Assembly (NCBI GenBank): GCA_963677215.1
Contig: OY781919.1
Location: forward strand, 3,410,001-3,474,000
Source of the DNA: G963676795 sp963677215
Lineage (GTDB): Bacteria > Desulfobacterota > Desulfuromonadia > Desulfuromonadales > Geopsychrobacteraceae
Direction: 5' to 3'
DNA: 64,000 nt
Part shown: positions 1 to 8,026 of the stretch, in pieces
Position numbering within the stretch: position 1 is the stretch's first letter
Layout: each line of letters starts with the position of its first letter
Program-made: the position numbers and the translations under genes
The notes under the pieces: generated by a model
The model's database searches: none
Told to the model about the DNA's origin: nothing
The model's input: the letters and a program-made list of their open reading frames with translations, nothing else

Positions 1-21
1 GTCGAACAGGAAGCAGCATAA
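1..21 (+). CDS. Possible C-terminal end of an upstream gene (partial)
   Basis: An open frame from the first base reads Val-Glu-Gln-Glu-Ala-Ala and stops at TAA. A strong hairpin follows 13 bases later, as expected for the end of a transcription unit. Too little is visible to name the product, and the frame could be chance. Confidence 0.25.
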   Translation, partial: VEQEAA

Positions 22-34
22 AACAATCAACCAG

Positions 35-61
35 GCGTGCCCCTGCAACTTGGGGGCACGC
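35..61 (+). terminator. Perfect 9-bp stem-loop, probable terminator of the upstream gene
   Basis: GCGTGCCCC (35-43) pairs with GGGGCACGC (53-61) around a 9-base loop. No long T tract follows, so it may be a weak or Rho-assisted terminator. It separates whatever lies upstream from the first corrinoid module. Confidence 0.55.
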
Positions 62-78
62 TTACAACTATATAACTG

Positions 79-131
79 AACTATAGTTATATTTTTTTAC
101 CCAAACCTACTCTTATAGTTGTCTATAAGTG
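79..131 (+). promoter_or_regulatory. Candidate operator region of the methyltransferase regulon, copy 1
   Basis: AACTATAGTT (79-88) is a perfect palindrome. CTTATAG (112-118) and CTATAAG (123-129) form a second inverted repeat with a TTGT spacer. Both resemble the CTTATATAAGACTATAGT element found before the other methyltransferase genes. It lies about 35 bases upstream of the first corrinoid protein start. Binding by the GntR protein encoded at 11972 is inferred, not shown. Confidence 0.5.
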
Positions 132-165
132 GACGAATCACATTATCGACCAAAGGAGCAAAACA

Positions 166-798
166 ATGCAGGACCTTATCAACGCAATGGTAGAGATGGA
201 GGAAGACAAATTCCTCGGCCTGACAAAAGAACTTCTGGAAAAAGGCGAAGACCCAAACGCCATTTTCAAAGCCTATCAGGAAGGCATGGCTGAAATCGGC
301 AGACGCTTCGAGCAGAACGAATTCTTCATTCCTGAACTGATCATGGCCGGCGAAATGATGAATGATGGTGCCGAGCTGATCAAACCCTATCTCGACGAAG
401 AAGCCCAGACTGAAACCACCAAGACCGGTACCATGGTCCTGGCCACCATCGAAGGCGATATTCACGATATCGGCAAAAACATCTACGGCATGATGATGGA
501 GCTCAGCGGTTTTGAAGTCATCGACCTGGGTGTTGACGTTCCGGTTGATACCATCATTGCCAAAGTCGAAGAAATCAAGCCGGACCTGGTTGGCATGAGC
601 GGCCTGCTGACTCTCGCTTTCGATCCGATGAAAGCCGTCGTCGACAAGCTCAAGGAAAAAGGTCTGCGCGACTCTGTCAAGGTCATGGTCGGTGGTGGCC
701 AGTTCGACCAGACCGTTTGCGACTTTATAGGTGCCGATGGATATTCAACAGACGCTGTTGTCGGAGTCAACATCTGCAAGGACTGGGTGGCTGCCTGA
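166..798 (+). CDS. Corrinoid (cobamide-binding) methyl-carrier protein, MtaC/MtbC/MtvC type
   Basis: This 210-residue protein has the architecture of corrinoid carriers of anaerobic methyltransferase systems: an N-terminal four-helix cap (about 1-85) and a Rossmann-like B12-binding domain. The cobamide motif is clear: D98-x-H100-x-x-G103 (EGDIHDIGKN), with His100 as the lower cobalt ligand, S145-G-L and the glycine run at 176-178. In the family, the Co(I) form takes a methyl group from a substrate through a partner methyltransferase and passes it to a second one. The start has an AAGGAG ribosome site. The URO-D methyltransferase begins 85 bases downstream, and the two are expected to act as a pair. 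Two other copies in this window are nearly identical in protein sequence, so partner specificity cannot be read from this gene alone. Confidence 0.93.
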   Translation: MQDLINAMVEMEEDKFLGLTKELLEKGEDPNAIFKAYQEGMAEIGRRFEQNEFFIPELIMAGEMMNDGAELIKPYLDEEAQTETTKTGTMVLATIEGDIHDIGKNIYGMMMELSGFEVIDLGVDVPVDTIIAKVEEIKPDLVGMSGLLTLAFDPMKAVVDKLKEKGLRDSVKVMVGGGQFDQTVCDFIGADGYSTDAVVGVNICKDWVAA

Positions 799-883
799 AA
801 ATCAGGCACCGATCTAACAATCGGACAGACTTTGCAATAGAACTCTTCCTTTCGAAGATAACGACACAGCAAGGAGTACACCA

Positions 884-2215
884 ATGGCAACATGGGATGC
901 AGAAGCAGCGCGCAAAAAGCAGGACGCAGCACTCGACAAGTGGGCTGCGGCAGAAGGCCTGCCTTTTCCAAACGAAGAAGCGAAAAATGCCTACACCTAC
1001 CGGGCGGGTCTTTTTCGTGACGCTATCCAGCTGAAAAAATCGCCGGACCGGGTTCCAGCTTACGTCAACGTCACCTTTGCCCCAATTTTCATGACCGGAC
1101 GGACAGGCAAGCAGGCCATGTACGAACCGGAAGAATGTGGCAAGGCCTATCTGGAGTTCGCCCAGACCTACCAGCCTGACGGCGTCGGCAGCCCACACCT
1201 GATCGGCTACGGTCCTGCCCTGGAGAAACTGGGCTACAAGACCTTCAAGTGGCCAGGCTACAACCTGGCAGACGATGCCCCCTACCAGTACGTCGAGGAA
1301 GAGTGGATGGCTAGAAGTGACTACGACGCTCTGATCAGCGATCCAAGTGACTTCCTCATGCGGACTTATATACCAAAGGTCTTCAAAAACCTGGCCCCCC
1401 TGGCAAACACCGCACCACTGTACGGAACCGCGGAGATGGTTACCCAGTCGGAGTGGTTTGTCAGCCTCGGCACACCTGAGGTTCAAGAAGCATACAAAGT
1501 GATCCTGGATGCCGCCAAAGACAACTTTGAATGGTTCCAGGTCATGCTCAAGTACAACATCCAGATGGCTCTGTCGGGCTTCCCTGGATACGCAGGTGGC
1601 GCAACCATCGCTCCATTCGACTACATCGGCGACACCCTGCGGGGAACCACCAACCTGCTGATGGACATGTTCCGCTGCCCTGAAAAAGTCGAAATGGCAA
1701 CCGAAAGACTGGTCATGCCGATGCTCAACTGGGCCCTGAGCGGCGTTCGGGCAACAGGCAACCCAATGGTCTTCATCCCGCTGCATAAGGGCGCTGATGG
1801 CTTCATGTCCCTGCCACAGTTTGAAAGATTCTACTGGAAGACCCTGAAGGTCCTGATGCGCAAACTGGCGGAACATGGCTGCGTCCCCTGCCCGTTTGTT
1901 GAAGGAGCCTACAACGAACGTCTCGATTACCTGGAAGAGATGTCCGACATCCGTTGCGTTTACTGGCTGGACAAGACCGATATGGTCGAAGCCAGAAAGC
2001 GGCTTGGCGGCAAAGTCTGCCTGGGCGGCGGCTTCCCGGTGTCAACCCTGCTGACCGGCTCCCCTGCCAAGGTCAAGGATGAGACGAAAAAACTGCTCGA
2101 TCTGGCCATGGGCGACGGAGGATACATCCTCGGTTGCGGCTGCGCCCTTGATGAAGGCAAGGATGACACAATGCACGCCTTCTTCGAAACGGGCAGAGAG
2201 TACGGAAAATACTGA
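884..2215 (+). CDS. URO-D-family corrinoid methyltransferase (substrate:corrinoid protein methyltransferase, module 1)
   Basis: This 443-residue protein belongs to the uroporphyrinogen decarboxylase/MtaA-like TIM-barrel superfamily, whose anaerobic members move methyl groups to or from corrinoid proteins. Visible landmarks shared with its paralogues are H301 in HKGADGF, E340 in FVEGAYNERLDY, C379 in CLGGGFP, and C418/C420 in GCGCALDE; I infer that some of these bind a catalytic zinc. The FVEG segment sits where MtaA has its His-x-Cys zinc motif, so metal binding here probably uses Glu in place of that Cys. It follows its corrinoid protein in one operon. The methyl donor is unknown. A methoxylated aromatic is plausible because an SphA-like porin follows, but a methylamine or thioether is not excluded. 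It is unlikely to be true HemE: it lacks HemE features and sits beside a corrinoid carrier. Confidence 0.85.
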   Translation: MATWDAEAARKKQDAALDKWAAAEGLPFPNEEAKNAYTYRAGLFRDAIQLKKSPDRVPAYVNVTFAPIFMTGRTGKQAMYEPEECGKAYLEFAQTYQPDGVGSPHLIGYGPALEKLGYKTFKWPGYNLADDAPYQYVEEEWMARSDYDALISDPSDFLMRTYIPKVFKNLAPLANTAPLYGTAEMVTQSEWFVSLGTPEVQEAYKVILDAAKDNFEWFQVMLKYNIQMALSGFPGYAGGATIAPFDYIGDTLRGTTNLLMDMFRCPEKVEMATERLVMPMLNWALSGVRATGNPMVFIPLHKGADGFMSLPQFERFYWKTLKVLMRKLAEHGCVPCPFVEGAYNERLDYLEEMSDIRCVYWLDKTDMVEARKRLGGKVCLGGGFPVSTLLTGSPAKVKDETKKLLDLAMGDGGYILGCGCALDEGKDDTMHAFFETGREYGKY

Positions 2216-2233
2216 GAAACCTGATTCACCACT

Positions 2234-2264
2234 CCCCTCTCAGACAGTCTGAGAGGGGGATTTT
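2234..2264 (+). terminator. Stem-loop between module 1 and the porin gene
   Basis: CCCCTCTCAGA (2234-2244) pairs with TCTGAGAGGGG (2248-2258) and is followed by ATTTT. It probably ends or attenuates the corrinoid/methyltransferase transcript just before the porin gene. Confidence 0.7.
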
Positions 2265-2291
2265 CATCACATAACGAACTGGGAGGAAAAA

Positions 2292-3212
2292 ATGAGGTCT
2301 TTCTGTACAAAACTGGTTATCACCCTAACCGTCCTGGCATGCTTCGCCATGCCGGCATTTGCCGCTGAAAACGGACTCACCAACTATCCAATTGGTGCGA
2401 ACACCGTCCTGAACGGTCTTCAACCAGCTCCGGGACAAACCTACTACTATCAGTATATGCAGTATTACTCTTCTGATGAAAACATGGATTCGAATGGCGA
2501 CAACGCTTTACCAGGTTTTGAAGCAGACGTTTTTGCTATCGCATTCAAAGGGCTGCATACCTGGAACCAAACAGTTGGTCCATTCACCCTGACTTCAGGT
2601 GGCGTTATCAGTGTAGCCTATGTCGATATGGATCTGGGCTTTGACGCACCAGGCGTCACAACCAGTGATGACACCTTCCGCCTGGGAGATATCACCCTCA
2701 TGCCATTGAATATCGGCTGGTCAAATTCTTCACACACCCTGTTTGCTTACATGGGCCTTGATGTTGTCCTGCCGGTCGGCGCTTACTCATCCAGTGAACT
2801 TGTCAATGCCGGCAACAATCACTTTTCTTTCCAGCCTGGCCTCAGCGTCACTTGGTTTGCAGCTCCCAAGCTGGAACTGGGAGCAACTACCATCATTGAG
2901 TACGGTTTTGAAAATCAAGATACCGATTACAAGAACGGAACAATGGCTTCTTTCGAGTATGTTGCCGGCTACCATGTTACCGACAAGCTTCAGCTCGGCA
3001 TCCAGGGCTTTTTCCTGACCCAGCTTAATGACGATGAGCAAAATGGTGACAAAGTTTCCGACAGCAAAACCAAGGTTAGTGCCATCGGTCCCCAGATCCG
3101 TTACGATTTGAAGCCCGGGACTGCACTGCTCGCAAAGTGGCAGCATGAATTCGGTGCTGAGAACCACACCGAAGGCGATAGATTCTGGCTCCAATTCGCG
3201 ATGCCATTCTAG
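2292..3212 (+). CDS. Outer-membrane beta-barrel protein, SphA/phenol MetA-degradation type
   Basis: The 306-residue product starts with a signal peptide (positive residues, hydrophobic core, AFA-A cleavage near residue 24). It continues with alternating amphipathic strands rich in aromatic residues and ends in Phe, the typical outer-membrane protein C-terminus. The pattern matches the SphA/Phenol_MetA_deg family of barrels often found in aromatic-degradation clusters, where they are thought to admit the substrate. A GGGAGG ribosome site precedes the ATG. Its place directly behind the first methyltransferase suggests uptake of the methylated substrate through the outer membrane. The exact solute cannot be told from sequence. 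Confidence 0.75.
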   Translation: MRSFCTKLVITLTVLACFAMPAFAAENGLTNYPIGANTVLNGLQPAPGQTYYYQYMQYYSSDENMDSNGDNALPGFEADVFAIAFKGLHTWNQTVGPFTLTSGGVISVAYVDMDLGFDAPGVTTSDDTFRLGDITLMPLNIGWSNSSHTLFAYMGLDVVLPVGAYSSSELVNAGNNHFSFQPGLSVTWFAAPKLELGATTIIEYGFENQDTDYKNGTMASFEYVAGYHVTDKLQLGIQGFFLTQLNDDEQNGDKVSDSKTKVSAIGPQIRYDLKPGTALLAKWQHEFGAENHTEGDRFWLQFAMPF

Positions 3213-3223
3213 TTGCCCAAGAC

Positions 3224-3260
3224 TCCTTCACGCTGATGCTTTGTTCATCAGCGTGAAGGA
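3224..3260. terminator. 15-bp perfect inverted repeat behind the porin gene
   Basis: TCCTTCACGCTGATG (3224-3238) pairs fully with CATCAGCGTGAAGGA (3246-3260) around a 7-base loop. It has no T tract. It could be a terminator or a 3-prime mRNA stabiliser. Confidence 0.5.
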
Positions 3261-3370
3261 ATCCTTGCGCAACACAGACACATTTACCACCGAGACATAC
3301 TCCCCATCCCGAGGTCAAGTCATTCAGTCAAGGACAATACTTGACCGGACTCTTGACTTTGGTTTTAATG

Positions 3371-3399
3371 GCCCCTGGCAAAAGTCAGGGGCATTTTTT
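3371..3399 (+). terminator. Intrinsic terminator before the MFS gene
   Basis: GCCCCTG (3371-3377) pairs with CAGGGGC (3386-3392), followed by A and six T residues. It ends the module 1/porin transcription unit, so the MFS gene probably has its own promoter or relies on readthrough. Confidence 0.8.
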
Positions 3400-3446
3400 G
3401 ATACAAAAAAGTTGTCCGAAACCTCAACATAAAGAAAGCTTTCCAA

Positions 3447-4643
3447 ATGTCTGCATTCGCACTGAATAAACAAAAAAGAATAAACAAGGTTGCCCTGGTC
3501 CTGACCTTCGGTCTGCTGAATGCTTTTGCTCCCTTCGCTACCGATATGTATCTGTCGAGTTTTCCAAGCATTGCTGACAGCCTGCATTCCTCAATTGCGG
3601 AAGTTCAGTTCAGCGTGGCCACGTTTTTCATCGGCATTGCGGTTGGACAGCTTTTCTACGGCCCCCTTATCGATCGGTTCGGTCGCCGCCTGCCTCTGCT
3701 TATAGGCATTACCTTCTTCACTATTGGTGCTTTTGCCGCGATCTTTTCGCCGAATATCGGCGTGTTCAACTCGTTACGTATCGTACAGGCCGTTGGTGGC
3801 TGTTCCGGGATGATCATCTGCCGCGCCATCATCCAGGATCTGTTCAATACCAATGAAGCAGCTCGCGCACTTTCGATGATGATGATGGTTCAGGGCATCG
3901 GGCCTGTCGCTGCTCCAGTAATGGGGGGCTACATCTACAGCTTTTTCGGCTGGAAGGCTGTCTTTGTCTTTCTGACCCTATTTGGTATCTGCTGCCTGTT
4001 GGCAACCCTGAAATATATCCCCGAAACCCTTGACACTCCTCGGCCAATCAATCCAAAGCAGATACTAGGCAATTTTACCCAAGTCCTTTCCAATCGGAGC
4101 TTCCTCACCCCCCTGCTCTCCGGCAGCATGGCCCTAGCAACGATCTTTATTTTTATCAGTGCCTCCCCCTTTGTCTTCATGGTTCTGCATAAGGTCAGCA
4201 AAGAACACTATACCTGGATTTTCGGTATCTGCGCCGGCGGCATGCTGATCGCCGCCCAGATCAATACCATGCTACTCAAGCGCTTCTCCCCTTTGTCAAT
4301 CCTTCGTGTGACCCTGATCTTCCTGATCATCATGTCTGCCCTGCTGGTTGCGGTAACCACGACGGGCAAGCTTATCCCCTTTATCATTGTCCTGTTTTTC
4401 TGTATCGCCACAGTTCCGATTACTGGCGCCAACTCAACAGCGATTGCCATGTCTGCCTGCGGCAAAAATGCCGGAACGGCATCATCGCTGGTCGGGGTCA
4501 CACAATACATCATCGCCGGATTTATCAGTGCACTGGTTGGATGGATTCACAACGGAACGGCCTACCCAATGACAATGACCATGTGCATGGCTGCCGTTTT
4601 GGCATTTATTATCCTAATGTTCAACGGCAGACGTCCCCGATAG
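3447..4643 (+). CDS. MFS transporter, Bcr/CflA family
   Basis: The 398-residue protein has about twelve hydrophobic segments and the MFS motif A variant GPLIDRFGRR near residues 72-81 in the loop after the second membrane helix. The N-terminus with an acidic FATDMYLSSFP segment is typical of the Bcr/CflA drug and solute efflux branch. It lies between modules 1 and 2 on the same strand and could export an end product of demethylation, such as a phenol, or move the substrate. The ribosome site is weak (AAAGAAAG), so the start is less certain than for its neighbours. Confidence 0.8.
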   Translation: MSAFALNKQKRINKVALVLTFGLLNAFAPFATDMYLSSFPSIADSLHSSIAEVQFSVATFFIGIAVGQLFYGPLIDRFGRRLPLLIGITFFTIGAFAAIFSPNIGVFNSLRIVQAVGGCSGMIICRAIIQDLFNTNEAARALSMMMMVQGIGPVAAPVMGGYIYSFFGWKAVFVFLTLFGICCLLATLKYIPETLDTPRPINPKQILGNFTQVLSNRSFLTPLLSGSMALATIFIFISASPFVFMVLHKVSKEHYTWIFGICAGGMLIAAQINTMLLKRFSPLSILRVTLIFLIIMSALLVAVTTTGKLIPFIIVLFFCIATVPITGANSTAIAMSACGKNAGTASSLVGVTQYIIAGFISALVGWIHNGTAYPMTMTMCMAAVLAFIILMFNGRRPR

Positions 4644-4833
4644 GATTTTCAAAATTGATAAGTATTTAGCGTATTACAGTCGTTGGCAGATTGGCTGAGT
4701 GTTCACAATCGCAGCATTTTCTCATATTAGTTACAACTCTTTCCAAAACTATTACTCTTGCGACACTCCACCGTAACAAAACGTATCCAAATGTTATAAC
4801 TCTTCGATACCTTTAATTTCTATTCCAGCCTTG

Positions 4834-4857
4834 CTCTTCTATAAGACTGAGGTATAA
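4834..4857 (+). promoter_or_regulatory. Candidate operator, copy 2 (before module 2)
   Basis: CTCTTCTATAAGAC (4834-4847) is an imperfect copy of the GTCTTATATAAGAC palindrome. It is followed by TATAAA (4852-4857), a possible -10 element, about 95 bases before the corrinoid protein start. The rest of the 298-base gap from 4644 is AT-rich and shows nothing else clear. Confidence 0.55.
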
Positions 4858-4941
4858 ATTAGTCATATCTTCAGTAAGCGTATCAGCTTTTCATTTGTGC
4901 AGGCAGGCTCCAATAAACAACAATCAATCGGGAGGAACGCT

Positions 4942-5574
4942 ATGCAAGAACTGATTAATGCAATGGTTGAAATGGAGGAAGACAGATTCCTGGAATTAAC
5001 AAAAGAACTATTGAAATCAGGTGAGGATCCGAATGCTATTTTCCGCGCATACCAGGAAGGCATGGCTGAAATAGGCAGACGTTTTGAACAGAATGAATTC
5101 TTCATTCCCGAACTGATCATGGCCGGCGAAATGATGAACGATGGTGCCGAGTTGATCAAACCCTACCTCGATGAAGACGCCCAGGCTGAACAAAAATCAA
5201 TAGGCACGATGGTACTGGCAACAATCGAAGGCGACATCCACGATATCGGCAAGAATATCTACGGCATGCTGATGGAGCTCAGCGGCTTTGAAATCATCGA
5301 CCTAGGGGTTGATGTCCCTGTTGACACCATAGTCGCTAAGATTGAAGAAGTTAAGCCTGACCTGGTGGGCATGAGCGGGCTGCTGACCCTCGCCTTCGAC
5401 CCGATGAAGACCGTTGTCGAAAAGCTCAAGGAAAAGGGACTACGAGATTCCGTCAAGGTCCTGGTCGGTGGAGGTCAATTTGACCAGACTGTTTGTGACT
5501 TTATCGGCGCAGACGGTTTCTCAACCGATGCTGTCGTCGGCGTCAATATCTGCAAAGGATGGCTAAACGTTTAA
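4942..5574 (+). CDS. Corrinoid methyl-carrier protein, module 2
   Basis: This is a 210-residue paralogue of the module 1 carrier, with a helical cap and B12-binding domain. The cobamide motif is conserved: DIHDIG with the ligand His at residue 100, SGL near 145 and GGG near 176. An in-frame ATG exists 45 bases upstream, but GGGAGGAAC sits just before 4942, and this start gives exactly the length of the paralogues, so it is preferred. Differences from copy 1 cluster in the linker around residues 80-90 and a few conservative exchanges. It precedes the module 2 methyltransferase by 54 bases. Confidence 0.93.
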   Translation: MQELINAMVEMEEDRFLELTKELLKSGEDPNAIFRAYQEGMAEIGRRFEQNEFFIPELIMAGEMMNDGAELIKPYLDEDAQAEQKSIGTMVLATIEGDIHDIGKNIYGMLMELSGFEIIDLGVDVPVDTIVAKIEEVKPDLVGMSGLLTLAFDPMKTVVEKLKEKGLRDSVKVLVGGGQFDQTVCDFIGADGFSTDAVVGVNICKGWLNV

Positions 5575-5628
5575 ATTTTTCATTCTGCGTTTCCAAAACG
5601 GCAGCATCTCTTCTTAATGGAGGCTATT

Positions 5629-6936
5629 GTGGAAGATAAGCAAAGCAAATTTCTAGAGGATTGGGCCACGGCAAAAGGCGTTGAATTCGATGATGACAAG
5701 GCCAAAGAGGCCTATCTATATCGTGCAAATCTATTTAAAGATGCTATTGAGCTTAAGAAAACACCCGACAGGGTTCCGATCTACTCCATTGTCACCTTTG
5801 CCCCTATGTATGTTCTCAACGTCAAACATAAAGACGCCATGTATGACGCCAATGTTCTGGGACAAACCTATTACGACTTTACAACAAAATACGATCTCGA
5901 TGCCGCCAACACTCCAGTCCTGTGCAGTCATGGTCCGACCCTGGATGCGCTCAAATACCTGCTCTACAAATGGCCAGGCGGCGGCCTTCCGGATAATACG
6001 GCCTATCAGTTTGTTGAAAAAGAGTACATGAAGGTAGAAGAGTATGACCACCTGATTCAGGATCCTACCGATTACATGCTCAAGGTCTTCATGAGCCGCA
6101 TCGCCGGCAACCTTGAGCCTTTCAGCAAAATAGGAACATTCTACGGGCTGCATGAAATCGGGCTGTCAAACGGCCTGTTCATTTCTCTTGGAGCGCCGGA
6201 CGTTCAGAAAGCGTTCATGGCCCTGCTTGAAGCCAGCCGCAACCATTTTGACTGGATCAACAAACTGGTTCCGCATATCAACAGAATCATGAGCTGCGGC
6301 TATCCGTTCGGATCAGGTGGTGCAGCAAAGGTTCCCTTTGACTTTCTCGGTGATAGTTTACGTGGCACAACCCAACTGATGATGGATATGTACCGCCGGC
6401 CGGAAAAAGTCCTGGAGGCCTGCGAACGCCTGGTTCCCCACATGGTCAAGATGGGAGCGGCAGATGCACATGCCAATGGCAACCCGCTGGTGTTCATCCC
6501 GCTCCACAAAGGTGCTGACGGCTTCATGTCCAATGACCAGTTCGAAAAATTCTACTGGCCGAACATGAAAGCGGTGATGCTCGGGCTGATCGATGAAGGC
6601 TGCGTACCTGTCTGTTTCGTTGAAGGGGCCTACAATGAAAGACTCGACTATCTGACCGATCTCCCGAAAGGTAAATGTGTCTTCTATTTCGACAAGACCG
6701 ACATGGCCATGGCCAGAAAGAAACTGAACGGCATCGCCTGTATCGGTGGGGGCTTCCCTGTTTCCAAGATCCTGACAGGAACCCCTGAACTTGTTGCCGA
6801 TTCAACGAAAAAGCTCCTTGATGAAGCCGCCGGGGACGGTGGCTATATCCTGGGGATCGGCTGTTCCATGGATGAGGCCAAGGATGAAACCTTGAAGGCC
6901 TTTGTCAAAACAGGACAAGAGTACGGCAAGTACTAA
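5629..6936 (+). CDS. URO-D-family corrinoid methyltransferase, module 2
   Basis: A 435-residue paralogue of the 884-2215 enzyme. Conserved putative metal and active-site residues are H293 (HKGADGF), E332 (FVEGAYNERLDY), C371 (CIGGGFP) and C412 (GIGCSMDE). I place the start at GTG 5629 and not at the ATG 12 bases upstream. GGAGG (5619-5623) overlaps that ATG and is well spaced for the GTG, and the product then begins EDKQ and has the same length as the module 3 paralogue. The protein shares the TIM-barrel core with the other modules but differs in the N-terminal substrate-facing half, which suggests a different methyl donor. Its corrinoid partner is immediately upstream. Confidence 0.86.
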   Translation: MEDKQSKFLEDWATAKGVEFDDDKAKEAYLYRANLFKDAIELKKTPDRVPIYSIVTFAPMYVLNVKHKDAMYDANVLGQTYYDFTTKYDLDAANTPVLCSHGPTLDALKYLLYKWPGGGLPDNTAYQFVEKEYMKVEEYDHLIQDPTDYMLKVFMSRIAGNLEPFSKIGTFYGLHEIGLSNGLFISLGAPDVQKAFMALLEASRNHFDWINKLVPHINRIMSCGYPFGSGGAAKVPFDFLGDSLRGTTQLMMDMYRRPEKVLEACERLVPHMVKMGAADAHANGNPLVFIPLHKGADGFMSNDQFEKFYWPNMKAVMLGLIDEGCVPVCFVEGAYNERLDYLTDLPKGKCVFYFDKTDMAMARKKLNGIACIGGGFPVSKILTGTPELVADSTKKLLDEAAGDGGYILGIGCSMDEAKDETLKAFVKTGQEYGKY

Positions 6937-6952
6937 AACATCAGATAAGTAA

Positions 6953-6998
6953 ATTGCAATCATAACCCGCCAGAATATTGCCGGGTTATGATTGCAAT
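6953..6998. terminator. 17-bp perfect inverted repeat after module 2
   Basis: The left arm 6953-6969 (ATTGCAATCATAACCCG) pairs completely with 6982-6998 around a 12-base loop. No T tract follows. It is probably a transcript end or a stabilising 3-prime structure. Confidence 0.55.
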
Positions 6999-7241
6999 GG
7001 CTCAAGATGTCACCTAATTTCACAAATCAAGCAACCAATTTTACTCGTCACAGCTCCTACAGCAAAGACTCGTTTCAACTATCGGGCTTTATTCTGATCA
7101 AAAAATGAAAATTAATTCTAATAGAAGCCTCCCGATCTAAATAGCTTATCTTTCTTCAAAAGAAATTCTCAAAAAATACAAACCACTACTTAAGAATATA
7201 ACACCATATTAAATTTGTAACAGCTAATCGATTTTCCTCTT

Positions 7242-7261
7242 GTCTTATATAAGACTATAGG
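7242..7261 (+). promoter_or_regulatory. Operator palindrome plus -10-like box, copy 3 (before module 3)
   Basis: GTCTTATATAAGAC (7242-7255) is a perfect 14-bp palindrome followed at once by TATAGG (7256-7261), a plausible -10 box with no good -35. That layout suits an activator- or repressor-controlled promoter. The start codon lies about 88 bases downstream. Confidence 0.65.
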
Positions 7262-7343
7262 TTACTGTCTTACAGTACCAAACATTGTTTCTCATTATGA
7301 AACTGATCACAATTCACAGGGGTAAACAACAAGGAGGTAAATT

Positions 7344-7976
7344 ATGCAAGAGCTGATTAATGCCATGGTTGAGATGGAAGAGGATACTTTCCTCAGTCTG
7401 ACCAAAGAACTGCTGGAAAAGGGTGAAGACCCGAATGCCATCTTCCGTGCCTATCAGGAAGGAATGGCTGAGATTGGCAGACGTTTTGAACAGAACGAAT
7501 TCTTCATCCCTGAGCTGATCATGGCCGGCGAGATGATGAACGATGGCGCCGAACTGATCAAGCCCTACCTTGATGAGGATGCCCAGGCTGAAAAGTCAAG
7601 CATCGGCACCATGGTTCTGGCCACCATCGAGGGAGATATCCACGATATCGGCAAGAACATCTACGGCATGATGATGGAACTCAGCGGCTTTGAAGTCATC
7701 GACCTCGGCGTTGACGTTCCGGTCGATACCATCATCGCTAAAGTCGAGGAAGTCAAACCTGACCTCGTTGGCATGAGCGGTCTGCTGACCCTGGCTTTCG
7801 ATCCTATGAAAGCCGTTGTCGAAAAGCTTAAGGAAAAAGGATTGCGCGATTCCGTTAAAGTCATGGTTGGTGGCGGTCAATTCGACCAGACGGTTTGTGA
7901 CTTTATCGGCGCTGACGGATATTCCACTGATGCAGTTGTCGGTGTCAATATCTGCAAGGGCTGGCTTGAAGCGTAA
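7344..7976 (+). CDS. Corrinoid methyl-carrier protein, module 3
   Basis: Third 210-residue carrier of the same type, almost identical to the first two. The His100 ligand sits in GDIHDIGKN, SGL near 145 and the glycine run near 176 are intact. A strong AAGGAGG site precedes the ATG. The methyltransferase of module 3 follows after 50 bases. With three such similar carriers, exchange of partners between modules is possible in the cell. Confidence 0.93.
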   Translation: MQELINAMVEMEEDTFLSLTKELLEKGEDPNAIFRAYQEGMAEIGRRFEQNEFFIPELIMAGEMMNDGAELIKPYLDEDAQAEKSSIGTMVLATIEGDIHDIGKNIYGMMMELSGFEVIDLGVDVPVDTIIAKVEEVKPDLVGMSGLLTLAFDPMKAVVEKLKEKGLRDSVKVMVGGGQFDQTVCDFIGADGYSTDAVVGVNICKGWLEA

Positions 7977-8026
7977 TAACATTTAGTTCGTCAAACAAAC
8001 TTAACACATACTTGTAGGGGGCTAGA

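Larger units (their letters stand above)
6937..7343. other. 407-base intergenic region between modules 2 and 3
   Basis: It holds the 17-bp hairpin just after module 2 (6953-6998), an AT-rich stretch, then the best copy of the regulon palindrome (7242-7255). Short inverted repeats TACTG/CAGTA and GTTTC/GAAAC lie between that and the ribosome site. No coding frame is credible here. Confidence 0.6.

Noticed and set aside
767..1876. Long open frame on the minus strand opposite the first methyltransferase
   Set aside because: It is antisense to a well-supported gene with conserved motifs and a ribosome site; its translation has no recognisable domain. Similar antisense frames opposite other genes were dropped for the same reason.
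166..7976. Three similar corrinoid genes as a mobile or tandem repeat element
   Set aside because: Each copy is an intact gene with its own spacing and partner; no terminal repeats, transposase or target duplications were seen.
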